64,000 bases of DNA from an uncultured Fluviicola sp. (GTDB lineage: Bacteria; Bacteroidota; Bacteroidia; Flavobacteriales_D; Crocinitomicaceae), in NCBI RefSeq assembly GCF_902168135.1, contig NZ_CABHOL010000022.1:1-64000 (forward strand), in the 5' to 3' direction. The translations under genes and the position numbers were made by a program. The notes below the pieces were generated by a model that was not told where the DNA came from, did not search any database, and saw only the letters and a list, made by a program, of their open reading frames with translations. This document shows positions 40,536 to 48,893 of this stretch, one piece after another. Every line of letters begins with the position of its first letter. Within the stretch, counting starts at the first letter, position 1.

Positions 40536-41453
40536 ATGGAAAGAAGATTATTTTTACAGCAAACAGGGGTGGTTGCAGGTGCTGCGATGGTTGCTCCTTC
40601 ACTGATCAGCGCAAAGAAAAAGCCCAACAAATTAGTGATCCTCCATACTAACGATACCCATTCCAATATTGATCCTTTCCCGGTTAATCATCCGAAATTT
40701 CCGAACATGGGTGGAGTTTCCAGAAGAGCCAGCCTGATCCAATCCATTCGCAACCAGGAAGAAAATGTACTGCTGCTCGATGCGGGGGATATTTTCCAGG
40801 GTACACCTTACTTCAACAAGTTTAAAGGAGTATTGGAAATGAAAACCATGGCAGCGATGAATTATGACATTGTGACGCTAGGTAATCACGATTTTGATAT
40901 TGGGATGGAAGCTTATAAAAGTGCTTTGTCGCATGCTTCTTTCCAGGTAGTAAACGCTAATTACGAATTGAGCTCAACTCCATTGGAAGAAGTTGTAAAA
41001 CCATATACCATCATCCGAAAAGCCGGATTTAAGATCGGTGTTTTTGGAGTTGGGGTAGATCTCCAGGGATTGGTGCCCAATGAGAACTGGAAAGGATTAA
41101 CTTACCAGGACCCCATTGCTGCAGCTCAAAAGCAAGCAGATGCTTTGCGTAAAGAGGGTTGTGATGTAGTGATTTGCTTGTCTCATTTGGGATACGAATA
41201 CAAAACAAACCAGGTTTCGGACAAAGTATTGGCAGCATCTACCCACGGCATCAATGTCATTATTGGCGGTCATACACATACATTCCTGGAAGATATGCAG
41301 GAATTCAAAAATAAAGAAGGAAAAGCGGTTTTTGTAAATCAGGTTGGTTACGGTGGTTTAAAGCTTGGCCGGATCGATATCGAATTATGCCCGGATTCGG
41401 GCAAATTCACCATTGCATCGATCAATCAGTTGCTGGACCAGGATATCGTTTAA
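40536..41453 (+). CDS. 5'-nucleotidase metallophosphatase-domain protein with twin-arginine-like signal
   Basis: 305-aa calcineurin-like metallophosphoesterase equal to the N-terminal catalytic half of UshA-type 5'-nucleotidase. The N-terminus MERRLFLQQTGVVAGAAMVA resembles a Tat signal. Metal-binding motifs are HTNDTHS, DAGD, GNHDFD, SHLGY and GGHTHTF, covering all ligands of the two-metal site. It begins one base after the C-terminal-domain gene. The two products probably act together to dephosphorylate extracellular or periplasmic nucleotides, releasing nucleoside and phosphate. It is the last gene of the operon, followed by a strong palindromic terminator. Confidence 0.9.
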   Translation: MERRLFLQQTGVVAGAAMVAPSLISAKKKPNKLVILHTNDTHSNIDPFPVNHPKFPNMGGVSRRASLIQSIRNQEENVLLLDAGDIFQGTPYFNKFKGVLEMKTMAAMNYDIVTLGNHDFDIGMEAYKSALSHASFQVVNANYELSSTPLEEVVKPYTIIRKAGFKIGVFGVGVDLQGLVPNENWKGLTYQDPIAAAQKQADALRKEGCDVVICLSHLGYEYKTNQVSDKVLAASTHGINVIIGGHTHTFLEDMQEFKNKEGKAVFVNQVGYGGLKLGRIDIELCPDSGKFTIASINQLLDQDIV

Positions 41454-41469
41454 AATAAAAGGATAATGT

Positions 41470-41502
41470 GTGGGCGCGCGATTAATCGCGCGCCCACGTT
41501 TT
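41470..41502 (+). terminator. Palindromic terminator/repeat ending the scavenging operon
   Basis: GTGGGCGCGCGATTAATCGCGCGCCCAC is a perfect 28-bp palindrome followed by GTTTT. It belongs with the CGCG-containing palindromes at 47190, 51770 and 60702. Confidence 0.8.
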
Positions 41503-41507
41503 ACTAG

Positions 41508-42689
41508 TTATTCCGGAATCTCTTCCAATTGATCCTTGGATAACTTCATTAGTGCAATTCGATCAAAACTTCCCATAATTTTTGCCTGAATCAGAATATT
41601 CAGTTCTCCGGCTTCGGTTTGAATGAAATCACAAGCAGTAACCGGAATGTTTTTTCCAAGGTACTTTTTCCCGGCTAAAGCTCCGCTCGACTTATCATAA
41701 AGACTCAATAACAACTGATTGCTTCTGGTAGAGGACAAAAATGCTTTATAAGATGTACCGCCAATTGAAAGTTCTTTAATAAGTACCGGCTTTTGTGCAT
41801 CCAGTTCGGAATGTCCCTGAGCAGAAATCGATTCGGTAATATCGATTGTTGCCGGATTCAGAGCTGCGTTGGCATTGTAGTAAATGTTATCGTAAGAAAA
41901 GCGCGCCAGTGAGAATTGGTTTCCGCCTGAAGGCGAAATAGCAGCCAGACCACCGTTAAAACCAGCCCCGTTGTAAACTCCTGCAAAGTTGAGGTTCTGG
42001 TCCAGGAAGATCAGGGAAAAACTGTAGTTGTAAAAACCGTTCATGACTATGTAATTGTTCTCCGGAGTAGAACTTACGAAAAATGGCATGCGTTTCCCGT
42101 TAAATGTAATGTGATCTACGATACGGTCTTCAACATCCGTGAAAATATCCAGGTCTGCTGATTGAACGATTGAACTCAAATCCAAAGTCAATTGATGGAT
42201 TCCAGTCTGCATACTCAGGCGGTTGTAATTTTGAATATAAATATTTTGCCCGGAATTGTAGGCGTAAGTCGGATAGAGAATATCCGTAAAAGCAGCTACT
42301 TCGGTTGTGGACTGAGTATTTTCATCAATTTTCAGGACGTAGGTAAACAATCCGACAGCATCCATGCAAACCAAATAGTTCACTCCGTTACTTTTGATCA
42401 GGCTCGGAACTGCATTGACATAGTTTTCCGGTAATTCGTAATTCCATACAAACTCTCCTTTAGCATCCACTTTCATCAAATGAATTCGCCAGCCGTCGTA
42501 GGCACTCATTACTAAGTATCCGTCATTTGCAGCAGAAGTGGTCATGCTCAAAGGATGGAAATGTTTATTCCCGTTCTGATCATCGTAGATCTTGATAAAA
42601 GGGACTTCTTCTTCTTTCACTTTCTTTTTACAGCTTGAAAATCCGATTCCCAGCCCTAAAAAGATCATTGAATAAATAATTAGTTTCAT
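41508..42689 (-). CDS. Lipoprotein of the DUF1800/DUF1501 operon
   Basis: 393-aa lipoprotein with lipobox FSSC followed by a Lys-rich stretch (CKKKVKEEE). The mature part looks like a beta-propeller or repeated beta-sheet protein (VWNYELPENYVNAVPSL, GNQFSLARFSY), with no catalytic motif. It is the fourth and last gene of a minus-strand operon, 11 bp after the barrel protein gene. I do not recognise the family. It shares its 3' side with the strong palindrome that ends the convergent scavenging operon. Confidence 0.75.
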   Translation of the reverse strand: MKLIIYSMIFLGLGIGFSSCKKKVKEEEVPFIKIYDDQNGNKHFHPLSMTTSAANDGYLVMSAYDGWRIHLMKVDAKGEFVWNYELPENYVNAVPSLIKSNGVNYLVCMDAVGLFTYVLKIDENTQSTTEVAAFTDILYPTYAYNSGQNIYIQNYNRLSMQTGIHQLTLDLSSIVQSADLDIFTDVEDRIVDHITFNGKRMPFFVSSTPENNYIVMNGFYNYSFSLIFLDQNLNFAGVYNGAGFNGGLAAISPSGGNQFSLARFSYDNIYYNANAALNPATIDITESISAQGHSELDAQKPVLIKELSIGGTSYKAFLSSTRSNQLLLSLYDKSSGALAGKKYLGKNIPVTACDFIQTEAGELNILIQAKIMGSFDRIALMKLSKDQLEEIPE

Positions 42690-42700
42690 ACGAATTCGGA

Positions 42701-43567
42701 TTAATGTCTGCTTTTTCTAAGAATTCCCAGTGAAATGGAGTTGTCTATCGGGAACATTACGCTTAATTGAATGTCGAGGTTCATAAACTTCAGCTGGTCC
42801 GGAACGTCCAGGTACTGCATGCTTAAACCGGTAAAATCAGCGTACCGGTTTTGGTCGCTGACCATGGAACGGAAGCCGTAGCGGAAGTTGCTTTCCAGGC
42901 TGATGGCGAAGTAATTGGCGAAATAGGTGAACCCGACTCCAGCTGTCAGTCCGAAATTAGCTTTAAGTAAATGTTCTGTAAAATCCGTTTCACCGGTTCT
43001 GTCAGCTGTTTTTTTATCTACTTCTTCATTGATGGTATAATCGTAGAAGATTGTTTTTTTTGCCTGGTGCCTGAAATTGGCATAGATTCCTCCCTGGATG
43101 TAAGGCGAGAATTGTGAAACGGTAAAATCCCAGCGTACCAGTAAGGGGAGGTTCACAGCCGAAACTTTTTGCTGATGCATCATTTCCAGTGCGAAATCCG
43201 CTCCGTTTACCGTATCCGACCAGGAATAGGCCGTGCGGTAATTGTAGCTGCTGTTTTGGTAAGCCGGCTGAAAAACAATTGCCAGCTTCTTTTTGAAGGA
43301 ATAGGAGAAATACAGACCGAATTGGGAACCTTTGTTCTTAAATAATCCCTGGTAGTCTTTTTCCGAATTCGCGTTTTCCTGGGAAGATTGCGGAGTTGTT
43401 ACCAGGAGGCTGTAATCCTTTACTACTTTAGCAGCGCTGAAATTCATTCCACCGGTAATGCCGAGATAAATCCGGTTGTTTCGGTGAACAGTGTATTTTG
43501 TTTGTGCCATCCCCTGAAAAGTAAGCAGGATGGTTAGTGAAAGAAATAAAATTCTGTTTAACATCAT
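42701..43567 (-). CDS. Outer-membrane beta-barrel protein, PorT-like
   Basis: 288-aa protein with a signal peptide (MMLNRILFLSLTILLTFQGMAQ) and alternating amphipathic strands typical of an 8- to 10-strand PorT/OmpW-type barrel (IYLGITGGMNFSAAKV, FGLYFSYSFKKKLAIVFQPAYQ, FGLTAGVGFTYFANYFAISLE). The name PorT-like refers to the fold family only; the T9SS component PorT is not implied. Its start overlaps the stop of the DUF1501 gene (TAATG), so it is translationally coupled to it. It may be an anchor or partner for the secreted DUF1501 protein. Confidence 0.8.
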   Translation of the reverse strand: MMLNRILFLSLTILLTFQGMAQTKYTVHRNNRIYLGITGGMNFSAAKVVKDYSLLVTTPQSSQENANSEKDYQGLFKNKGSQFGLYFSYSFKKKLAIVFQPAYQNSSYNYRTAYSWSDTVNGADFALEMMHQQKVSAVNLPLLVRWDFTVSQFSPYIQGGIYANFRHQAKKTIFYDYTINEEVDKKTADRTGETDFTEHLLKANFGLTAGVGFTYFANYFAISLESNFRYGFRSMVSDQNRYADFTGLSMQYLDVPDQLKFMNLDIQLSVMFPIDNSISLGILRKSRH

Positions 43568-45213
43568 TATTTGGAAAGGATTACTTTTTCAGTTAGGACA
43601 ACACTGTCATTTGCAATTAAAGTCACAAAGTAAGTTCCGTCGGCATAGCGGGATAAGTTAAAATCAACCGCGTGTTCTCCGGGAACGGTAGGTGCATCAG
43701 TAATGTGTCCGATGGATCTGCCGGAAATATCCTTGACCTCAATGTGGACCTTGGTTTCCTTTTTCAGAACATATGAGATACTGATACTTGAATTGGAGGG
43801 GTTCGGATAGCATTTGAGCCACAAATTTTCTTTGAAAAGCTCAGTAACACTGAGTTCCTTACAGCGAACATAATCCACACGACTGGAAACGAAATTCTCG
43901 AATTTAATGTGCTCGATAGCCGCATCAGGAGCACCGAACCAATCTTTGACCACAGAGGTGAAAACCTGCCTGTAATCATGCTGCAAAGGAATGTTTCCGT
44001 TTTGCAGGTTTGATAAATCGGGATTGTCTCCATAGACACCCGGATTCAGGCAAGTACCGTAAATAAGCATCGGAGCTGCATTTCCGTGGTCGGTTCCATA
44101 ACTTGCATTGGAAGCTACGCGGCGCCCGAATTCGGAGAAAGTCATGGTCAGAACCCGGTCAGCAAGTCCTAAGTTTGTCAAATCATCGTAAAATGCTTTT
44201 ACAGCCGATGAAATATGGTACATCAAAGCCGCGTGTGAGCCCATGGTCGTGTTATTAGTGACAACCTGGTTGGCATGTGTGTCGAATCCACCGATCCTGC
44301 AAAGGAATATCTTCGTTCCGATTCCTCCGCTGATCAAACGGGAAATAATTTTCAATTGTGGAGCCAAAGGGTTGTTTAACGAACCGCTCGGAGCGATATA
44401 CGGATATAAATCCGGGTAAACTGTTCCGGAGTTCGTTCCGGCATCGTAAACATCTCTCAAACGCTCTGCATAGTTGTTAGACTGTCTTTCGATCTGCATG
44501 ATGTATTCAATCTCATCACCCGCATGCGTAGGAGGGAAGTTGGTAGGTTCTTCGGCCCCAACGCTGTTTATCAGGTTGTAGAACGCATCCGGGTTTTGAA
44601 TGGAAAGCCCGGCCGGAATTCCCTGGTTCCTGTGGAATGCCAGAGAAACCCCGGTTCCCATTTCAAGTGCCAGCGGATCCGGAACAGTGGTATTCGGATA
44701 ACCTGTCGGATAATCCGGATAATAATGCTCAAAATAACGACCCATCCAGCCGGAGTTGAAGTAGTCGTCGTAATTTCCACCCATATACCAGACATCTCTG
44801 CTTCGGAAATGTGAACCATTCATGTTTTCATAAGAAACATTTTGAACGATTGCCATATTCCCGGCATCATACATGGCTTTCGAACCAACCATATCCGGGT
44901 GAAGCCCCACCTGTTTATTGGCAGGTAAATTGGGGTCCAGAGTGATGTAATGACGTGTTCCGCTTTGAGGAATGGCAATATTCGGTCTCAAATTGTAATA
45001 ATTGCCGTATTGGTTGATCGGAATGACCATGTTCAACCCGTCATTTCCACCGTGCATTTGGATCAGCACCAGGATTTTGTCGTTCAGACTGGATTTAGCC
45101 ATGTTCTCCAAAATACCGTCCGGCTGGACTAAATTCAATGCAATACCATTAAATTTTAAGAGCATTCCTGTTCCCAGCAGAGATGAAATGCGTACGAAGT
45201 CTCTTCTATCCAT
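43567..45213 (-). CDS. DUF1501 family secreted protein with Tat-like N-terminus and T9SS sorting domain
   Basis: 548-aa DUF1501 protein; the family is distantly related to alkaline phosphatases/sulfatases and its role is unknown. The N-terminus MDRRDFVRISSLLGTG has the twin-arginine pattern RRDFVR. The core includes LVLIQMHGGNDGLN-type sequence (ILVLIQMHGGNDGLNMVIP), NGSHFRSRDVWYMG, CRIGGFDTHANQV and MTFSEFGRRVASN followed by GTDHGNAAPM; these are the conserved DUF1501 motifs with candidate metal-binding Asp and His. From about residue 467 (LKCYPNPSNSSISISY...VLTEKVILSK) it carries a type A sorting domain. It forms an operon with DUF1800 upstream (12 bp) and a barrel protein downstream. Confidence 0.9.
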   Translation of the reverse strand: MDRRDFVRISSLLGTGMLLKFNGIALNLVQPDGILENMAKSSLNDKILVLIQMHGGNDGLNMVIPINQYGNYYNLRPNIAIPQSGTRHYITLDPNLPANKQVGLHPDMVGSKAMYDAGNMAIVQNVSYENMNGSHFRSRDVWYMGGNYDDYFNSGWMGRYFEHYYPDYPTGYPNTTVPDPLALEMGTGVSLAFHRNQGIPAGLSIQNPDAFYNLINSVGAEEPTNFPPTHAGDEIEYIMQIERQSNNYAERLRDVYDAGTNSGTVYPDLYPYIAPSGSLNNPLAPQLKIISRLISGGIGTKIFLCRIGGFDTHANQVVTNNTTMGSHAALMYHISSAVKAFYDDLTNLGLADRVLTMTFSEFGRRVASNASYGTDHGNAAPMLIYGTCLNPGVYGDNPDLSNLQNGNIPLQHDYRQVFTSVVKDWFGAPDAAIEHIKFENFVSSRVDYVRCKELSVTELFKENLWLKCYPNPSNSSISISYVLKKETKVHIEVKDISGRSIGHITDAPTVPGEHAVDFNLSRYADGTYFVTLIANDSVVLTEKVILSK

Positions 45214-45225
45214 AGGGCGTAGTTT

Positions 45226-46863
45226 TTAAAATAATTGGTATTCCGGTGTCTGCATCATTGCCATGAAAAGGGATTCCAACTGCAAACGCACGTTGACATC
45301 GCTGCTCGTATTCACATAATTATTCCATTCGGCTGTCCAGTTTGCGGCCGGAAGCTGATCGAGTAAAACAGTATCTCTGAAATAATTAAAGCGGGTTGTA
45401 TCAATGGTGATGGGGAAAAGCCAGTCAACCAATTCCTGGACAAGAATAGTTGCATCCCCCGGATTGGAACAATTTGTTTCAACAAATTCCACCACATCGA
45501 GTTTCAATAGATTTCCACCCATACCGGTAAATCCGGTGATTAATAACTCGGAGAATTTGTAGCGGTTTGCCAGGTAATTGGATGAGATCCAAAACCGGTG
45601 ATATCCCGGGAATTGGTAATATGGTTCGTAGCCTGCTACGTCGTAAGGTTCAAAAAACTGAAGTCCCTGGAGGTCCAATTGTCCGATAAGCTGACCATAC
45701 ATTTCATAATGTGCTGTCAATTGGGTTGTTTTGTCCGGGACCGTTAAATTGAACAAACGCATCGTTCCGATAATCAGATCCATCGGTGATTTAATGATCG
45801 CACCGATATTGTTGTCTTCCGTGATCGGCGTATCCAGGTCGTAAAAATGTTCGCTTTGGAACAAAACTTCAAGTACGGAGGTAATAGTATAGTTGTTGCT
45901 GACCAAAGTTGCTGCCAGTGGTTCAATAATATCCGTTTCGATTTCTGCTGTTATATCGTAGTAAACGAATTCCCGGTAAATCCTTCTGCAAATGTGTTTT
46001 GCGGTATGCGGAGAATCGAAAACCATATTAACGATATCGTCTAATTCGGTATAAACTGCAGCTACGGCCGCATTCGTTCCGGTAACACTTCCTGTTTGGA
46101 TGACCTGATTATTGAATGCACTTGAGAACTGCTTGGATGTAACATCGTGCTGGGAGGAAGTCGTTGCCGAACCCTTTACTTTTCCGGTTGGAATATTCGT
46201 CACCGGGTCGATGGTTTGAAAAGAAGGATCAATTCCCCATCCTGTCAATGCTTTGGTCAATGCCTGAACATCCTGCTCGGTGAAGTTGGTATAATTCCCC
46301 AGGCTTAATTCTTCACCTTTGCCTACGGTATATAGCTCCAGGAACTCACGTGCGAAATTTTCCTGCGGAACACCTTTGATATTCAGGTTCCCATCCAGGT
46401 GAAGGAGCATGGCGTTATCGATTACAAGTGCTTTCGTAAGGTCTTTGTAATTCCCCAAAGCATAGTAGCGTAGTAAACGCAGGTAATCAATCGCAAACTG
46501 CGGATTATTCTCAATCCGGGTCATGATCATCGGGAAATGTGTATGGTAGAACCAAATCATCCTTTCGGTGAGATTTGCCCCGCCGGCCCGCATGTTTTCC
46601 ATCCACCAGCTGCGGGTATAATCCGCCAGGTTTGTACTGGTTGGACTTACCGTATTGGGGAAAATCCAGTCGGTTCCGCTTGAAGGATCAACGGGAAAGG
46701 GAGGGACAGGCTGAGTTTGGATAAGCGCGTTGACAGCAGCTTGTGCCGTCATCCCTGCAAAACTGGTAATATCCTGCAGTTTTGGTCCCATAGTAGCACG
46801 ACGCAGTAAATGCGCGGCTCTTTGAGTGCCTAAAGCTCCTGCAATCGGATTGAGTGAAGCCAT
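45226..46863 (-). CDS. DUF1800 family protein
   Basis: 545-aa DUF1800 protein, first gene of the operon. Typical motifs are AAHLLRRATMGP near the N-terminus, RMIWFYHTHFP, ENFAREFLELYTVG, DVQALTKALTGW and HTAKHICRRIYREFV. No signal peptide is visible, although its DUF1501 partner is exported; the N-terminus MASLNPIAGALGTQRAAHLL is not hydrophobic enough. No sorting domain is present. DUF1800 and DUF1501 genes are adjacent in many phyla, which implies joint function, but the activity is unknown. Confidence 0.9.
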   Translation of the reverse strand: MASLNPIAGALGTQRAAHLLRRATMGPKLQDITSFAGMTAQAAVNALIQTQPVPPFPVDPSSGTDWIFPNTVSPTSTNLADYTRSWWMENMRAGGANLTERMIWFYHTHFPMIMTRIENNPQFAIDYLRLLRYYALGNYKDLTKALVIDNAMLLHLDGNLNIKGVPQENFAREFLELYTVGKGEELSLGNYTNFTEQDVQALTKALTGWGIDPSFQTIDPVTNIPTGKVKGSATTSSQHDVTSKQFSSAFNNQVIQTGSVTGTNAAVAAVYTELDDIVNMVFDSPHTAKHICRRIYREFVYYDITAEIETDIIEPLAATLVSNNYTITSVLEVLFQSEHFYDLDTPITEDNNIGAIIKSPMDLIIGTMRLFNLTVPDKTTQLTAHYEMYGQLIGQLDLQGLQFFEPYDVAGYEPYYQFPGYHRFWISSNYLANRYKFSELLITGFTGMGGNLLKLDVVEFVETNCSNPGDATILVQELVDWLFPITIDTTRFNYFRDTVLLDQLPAANWTAEWNNYVNTSSDVNVRLQLESLFMAMMQTPEYQLF

Positions 46864-46895
46864 AAGTAACTAGTTGTGTTCGTTATTTATAAAAT

Positions 46896-46903
46896 CAAAA
46901 GTA
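46896..46903 (-). promoter_or_regulatory. -7 element for the DUF1800 operon
   Basis: TACTTTTG on the minus strand, 32 bases before the ATG at 46863. The rest of the 375-bp gap (46904-47189) holds only a GTG-initiated ORF that I reject, and the palindrome at 47190. Confidence 0.55.
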
Positions 46904-47189
46904 CTAAGTCAATAACTTCAGTTAGACTTATCAGGAGAGAAGAGAGAATCAGTTCTGTGTGTTTTAGAGAAACCAAGGTAGAATTTTTGTTTTACATTTT
47001 CAATAAAATTCAAAGATCAGGTTCAATTTTATCACCAACGAACTTAGTTCTTTCCGGCTTGGTTGTTTTTTGTAGTAAGGGAAAAGAAGCTGTTGAACGA
47101 ATTCGCTAGTTGGTATTATTTTTTCATGGAATGAATAAATAAAGGGTTCGGCTGAATATTTTTTGACGGAATTTGATAGAGGTATAAAA

Positions 47190-47223
47190 CAGGTAGGGCC
47201 GCGGTTAATCGCGGCCCTACCTG
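47190..47223 (-). repeat. Palindromic repeat with GTAG heads, terminator of lpdA
   Basis: CAGGTAGGGCCGCG-GTTAAT-CGCGGCCCTACCTG is a 14-bp perfect inverted repeat, with TTTT on the minus-strand side and TTTTT on the plus side. The GTAG...CTAC ends resemble REP sequences moved by RAYT transposases. It lies 16 bp after the lpdA stop. Confidence 0.8.
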
Positions 47224-47238
47224 TTTTTGGTTTATTTT

Positions 47239-48630
47239 TTACAAATGGATCACTTCACCGTATGCCGCAGCAGCAGCTTCCATCACTGCTTCAGACATGG
47301 TTGGATGCGGGTGAACCGTTTTGATCAATTCTTCACCGGTTACTTCCAGTTTACGGATAGCAACGATCTCAGCGATCATTTCGGTCACGTTAGCTCCGAT
47401 CATGTGAGCTCCTAATAATTCACCGTATTTCGCATCGAAGATCAATTTTACGAAACCGTCTTTCGCGCCTGCAGCAGATGCTTTACCGGATGCAGAGAAC
47501 GGGAATTTACCCACTTTGATTTCCATTCCAGCTTCTTTTGCTGCTTTTTCTGTTATACCAACAGATGCAACTTCAGGAGAGCAGTAGGTACATCCCGGGA
47601 TATTTCCGTAATCCAATGGCTCCGGATGGTGGCCTGCAATTTTCTCCACACAGATAATTCCTTCCGCAGAAGCAACATGTGCCAACGCAGCTGTAGGAAT
47701 AACATCTCCGATTGCGAAGTAACCAGGGATATTTGTCTGGTAGAAATCGTTTACAAGGATTCTTCCTTTGTCAACAACGATTCCCAATTCTTCCAATCCG
47801 ATGTTTTCAATATTTGCCTGGATACCAACTGCAGAAAGAACTACATCACATTCGATCTTTTCTTCTCCTTTAGCTGTTTTCACAGTAACCACACATCCTT
47901 TTCCGGAAGTGTCTACTGATTCAACAGATGCATTTGTCATAATGTTGATTCCTGCTTTTTTGAAGGATTTCTCCAATTGCTTGGATACTTCTTCGTCTTC
48001 GATAGGAACTACATTCGGTAAATATTCTACGATAGTAACTTCTGTTCCGATTGCATTGTAGAAATAAGCAAATTCCACACCGATAGCTCCCGAACCAACA
48101 ACAACCATTTTCTTAGGTTGCGTTTTCATGCTCATTGCTTCGCGGTAACCGATGATCTTAGATCCGTCTTGCGGTAAGTTCGGTAATTGGCGGGAACGGG
48201 CTCCGGTTGCAATGATGATTCCTTTATCCGCAGTATATTCAGTTACTTTCCCGTCTTCTCCGGTAACAGCTACTTTTTTTCCTGCTTTCAGAACGCCGGT
48301 TCCCTTAATCACATCAATCTTGTTCTTCTTCATCAGGAATTGGATTCCCTGGCTCATTCCGTTGGCAACACCTCTGGAACGATCAACCATTCCTCCGAAA
48401 TCTGCTTTTGAATCCTTCACGGTAATTCCGTAATCAGACGCATGTTGAATGTATTCGAACACATTCGCACTTTTTAATAATGCTTTTGTTGGAATACATC
48501 CCCAGTTCAAACAGATTCCACCCAATGAATCACGCTCTACAACTGCAGTTTTCAAACCTAATTGCGATGCGCGAATAGCGGCAACATATCCGCCGGGACC
48601 ACTCCCAATAACTATGATATCGTAATTCAT
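47239..48630 (-). CDS. lpdA: Dihydrolipoyl dehydrogenase
   Basis: 463-aa FAD-dependent E3 subunit that reoxidises dihydrolipoamide in pyruvate, 2-oxoglutarate and similar dehydrogenase complexes. The FAD-binding motif is IVIGSGPGGYVAAIRA, the redox disulphide is Cys40/Cys45 in GICLNWGCIPTKAL, the NAD motif is VVVGSGAIGVEFAYFYNAIG, and the catalytic His-Glu pair is in HPHPTMSEAVMEA. The track starts at a TTG (48642); ATG 48630 (MNYDIIVIG) matches the family. No E1 or E2 genes are nearby, so it probably serves several complexes. Confidence 0.96.
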   Translation of the reverse strand: MNYDIIVIGSGPGGYVAAIRASQLGLKTAVVERDSLGGICLNWGCIPTKALLKSANVFEYIQHASDYGITVKDSKADFGGMVDRSRGVANGMSQGIQFLMKKNKIDVIKGTGVLKAGKKVAVTGEDGKVTEYTADKGIIIATGARSRQLPNLPQDGSKIIGYREAMSMKTQPKKMVVVGSGAIGVEFAYFYNAIGTEVTIVEYLPNVVPIEDEEVSKQLEKSFKKAGINIMTNASVESVDTSGKGCVVTVKTAKGEEKIECDVVLSAVGIQANIENIGLEELGIVVDKGRILVNDFYQTNIPGYFAIGDVIPTAALAHVASAEGIICVEKIAGHHPEPLDYGNIPGCTYCSPEVASVGITEKAAKEAGMEIKVGKFPFSASGKASAAGAKDGFVKLIFDAKYGELLGAHMIGANVTEMIAEIVAIRKLEVTGEELIKTVHPHPTMSEAVMEAAAAAYGEVIHL

Positions 48631-48657
48631 TTCTTTTTTCAATAAAATGTAATGGGA

Positions 48658-48665
48658 CGAAATTA
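48658..48665 (-). promoter_or_regulatory. Variant -7 element for lpdA
   Basis: TAATTTCG on the minus strand, 27 bases before ATG 48630. It is one base off TAnnTTTG and shares the TTCG ending with three other candidate promoters here. Confidence 0.35.
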
Positions 48666-48743
48666 ATCAATTCTCAGGAATTGTGAACGAATCTACCTGC
48701 GAATTCACACAGATAATACTTATCGCTAAGATATGAACCTGTT

Positions 48744-48827
48744 TCTCCCGCAGATAGCGCCGATTACGCTGATTTTATGTAGTTGTTCCAGCAGTCTGTC
48801 GGCTTAATCAGCTAGATCTGTGGGAGA
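48744..48827. repeat. Imperfect long palindrome in the lpdA/M61 intergenic region
   Basis: TCTCCCGCAGATAGCGCCGATTACGCTGATT at the left is mirrored at the right by AATCAGCTAGATCTGTGGGAGA, giving an imperfect inverted repeat of about 84 bp. It looks like a decayed interspersed element and is distinct from the short CGCG palindromes. Confidence 0.55.
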
Positions 48828-48870
48828 TTTCTTTATTCTATCAAATACACGGTTTTCTTTGTGGATTTTC

Positions 48871-48878
48871 TAATTTTG
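48871..48878 (+). promoter_or_regulatory. -7 element for the M61 peptidase
   Basis: TAATTTTG, 15 bases before the ATG at 48894; it lies inside the longer ORF starting at 48861, supporting the later start. Confidence 0.6.
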
Positions 48879-48893
48879 ACGAAAATTCATCCA

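Noticed and set aside
42701-43567. Naming the barrel protein PorT of the T9SS
   Set aside because: Only the general fold resembles the PorT family. The operon context is DUF1800/DUF1501 and no specific PorT signature is seen.
46876-47109. 77-codon plus-strand ORF between the DUF1800 operon and lpdA
   Set aside because: It starts at GTG inside the DUF1800 leader region, has no recognisable domain or own promoter, and its composition looks like random translation.
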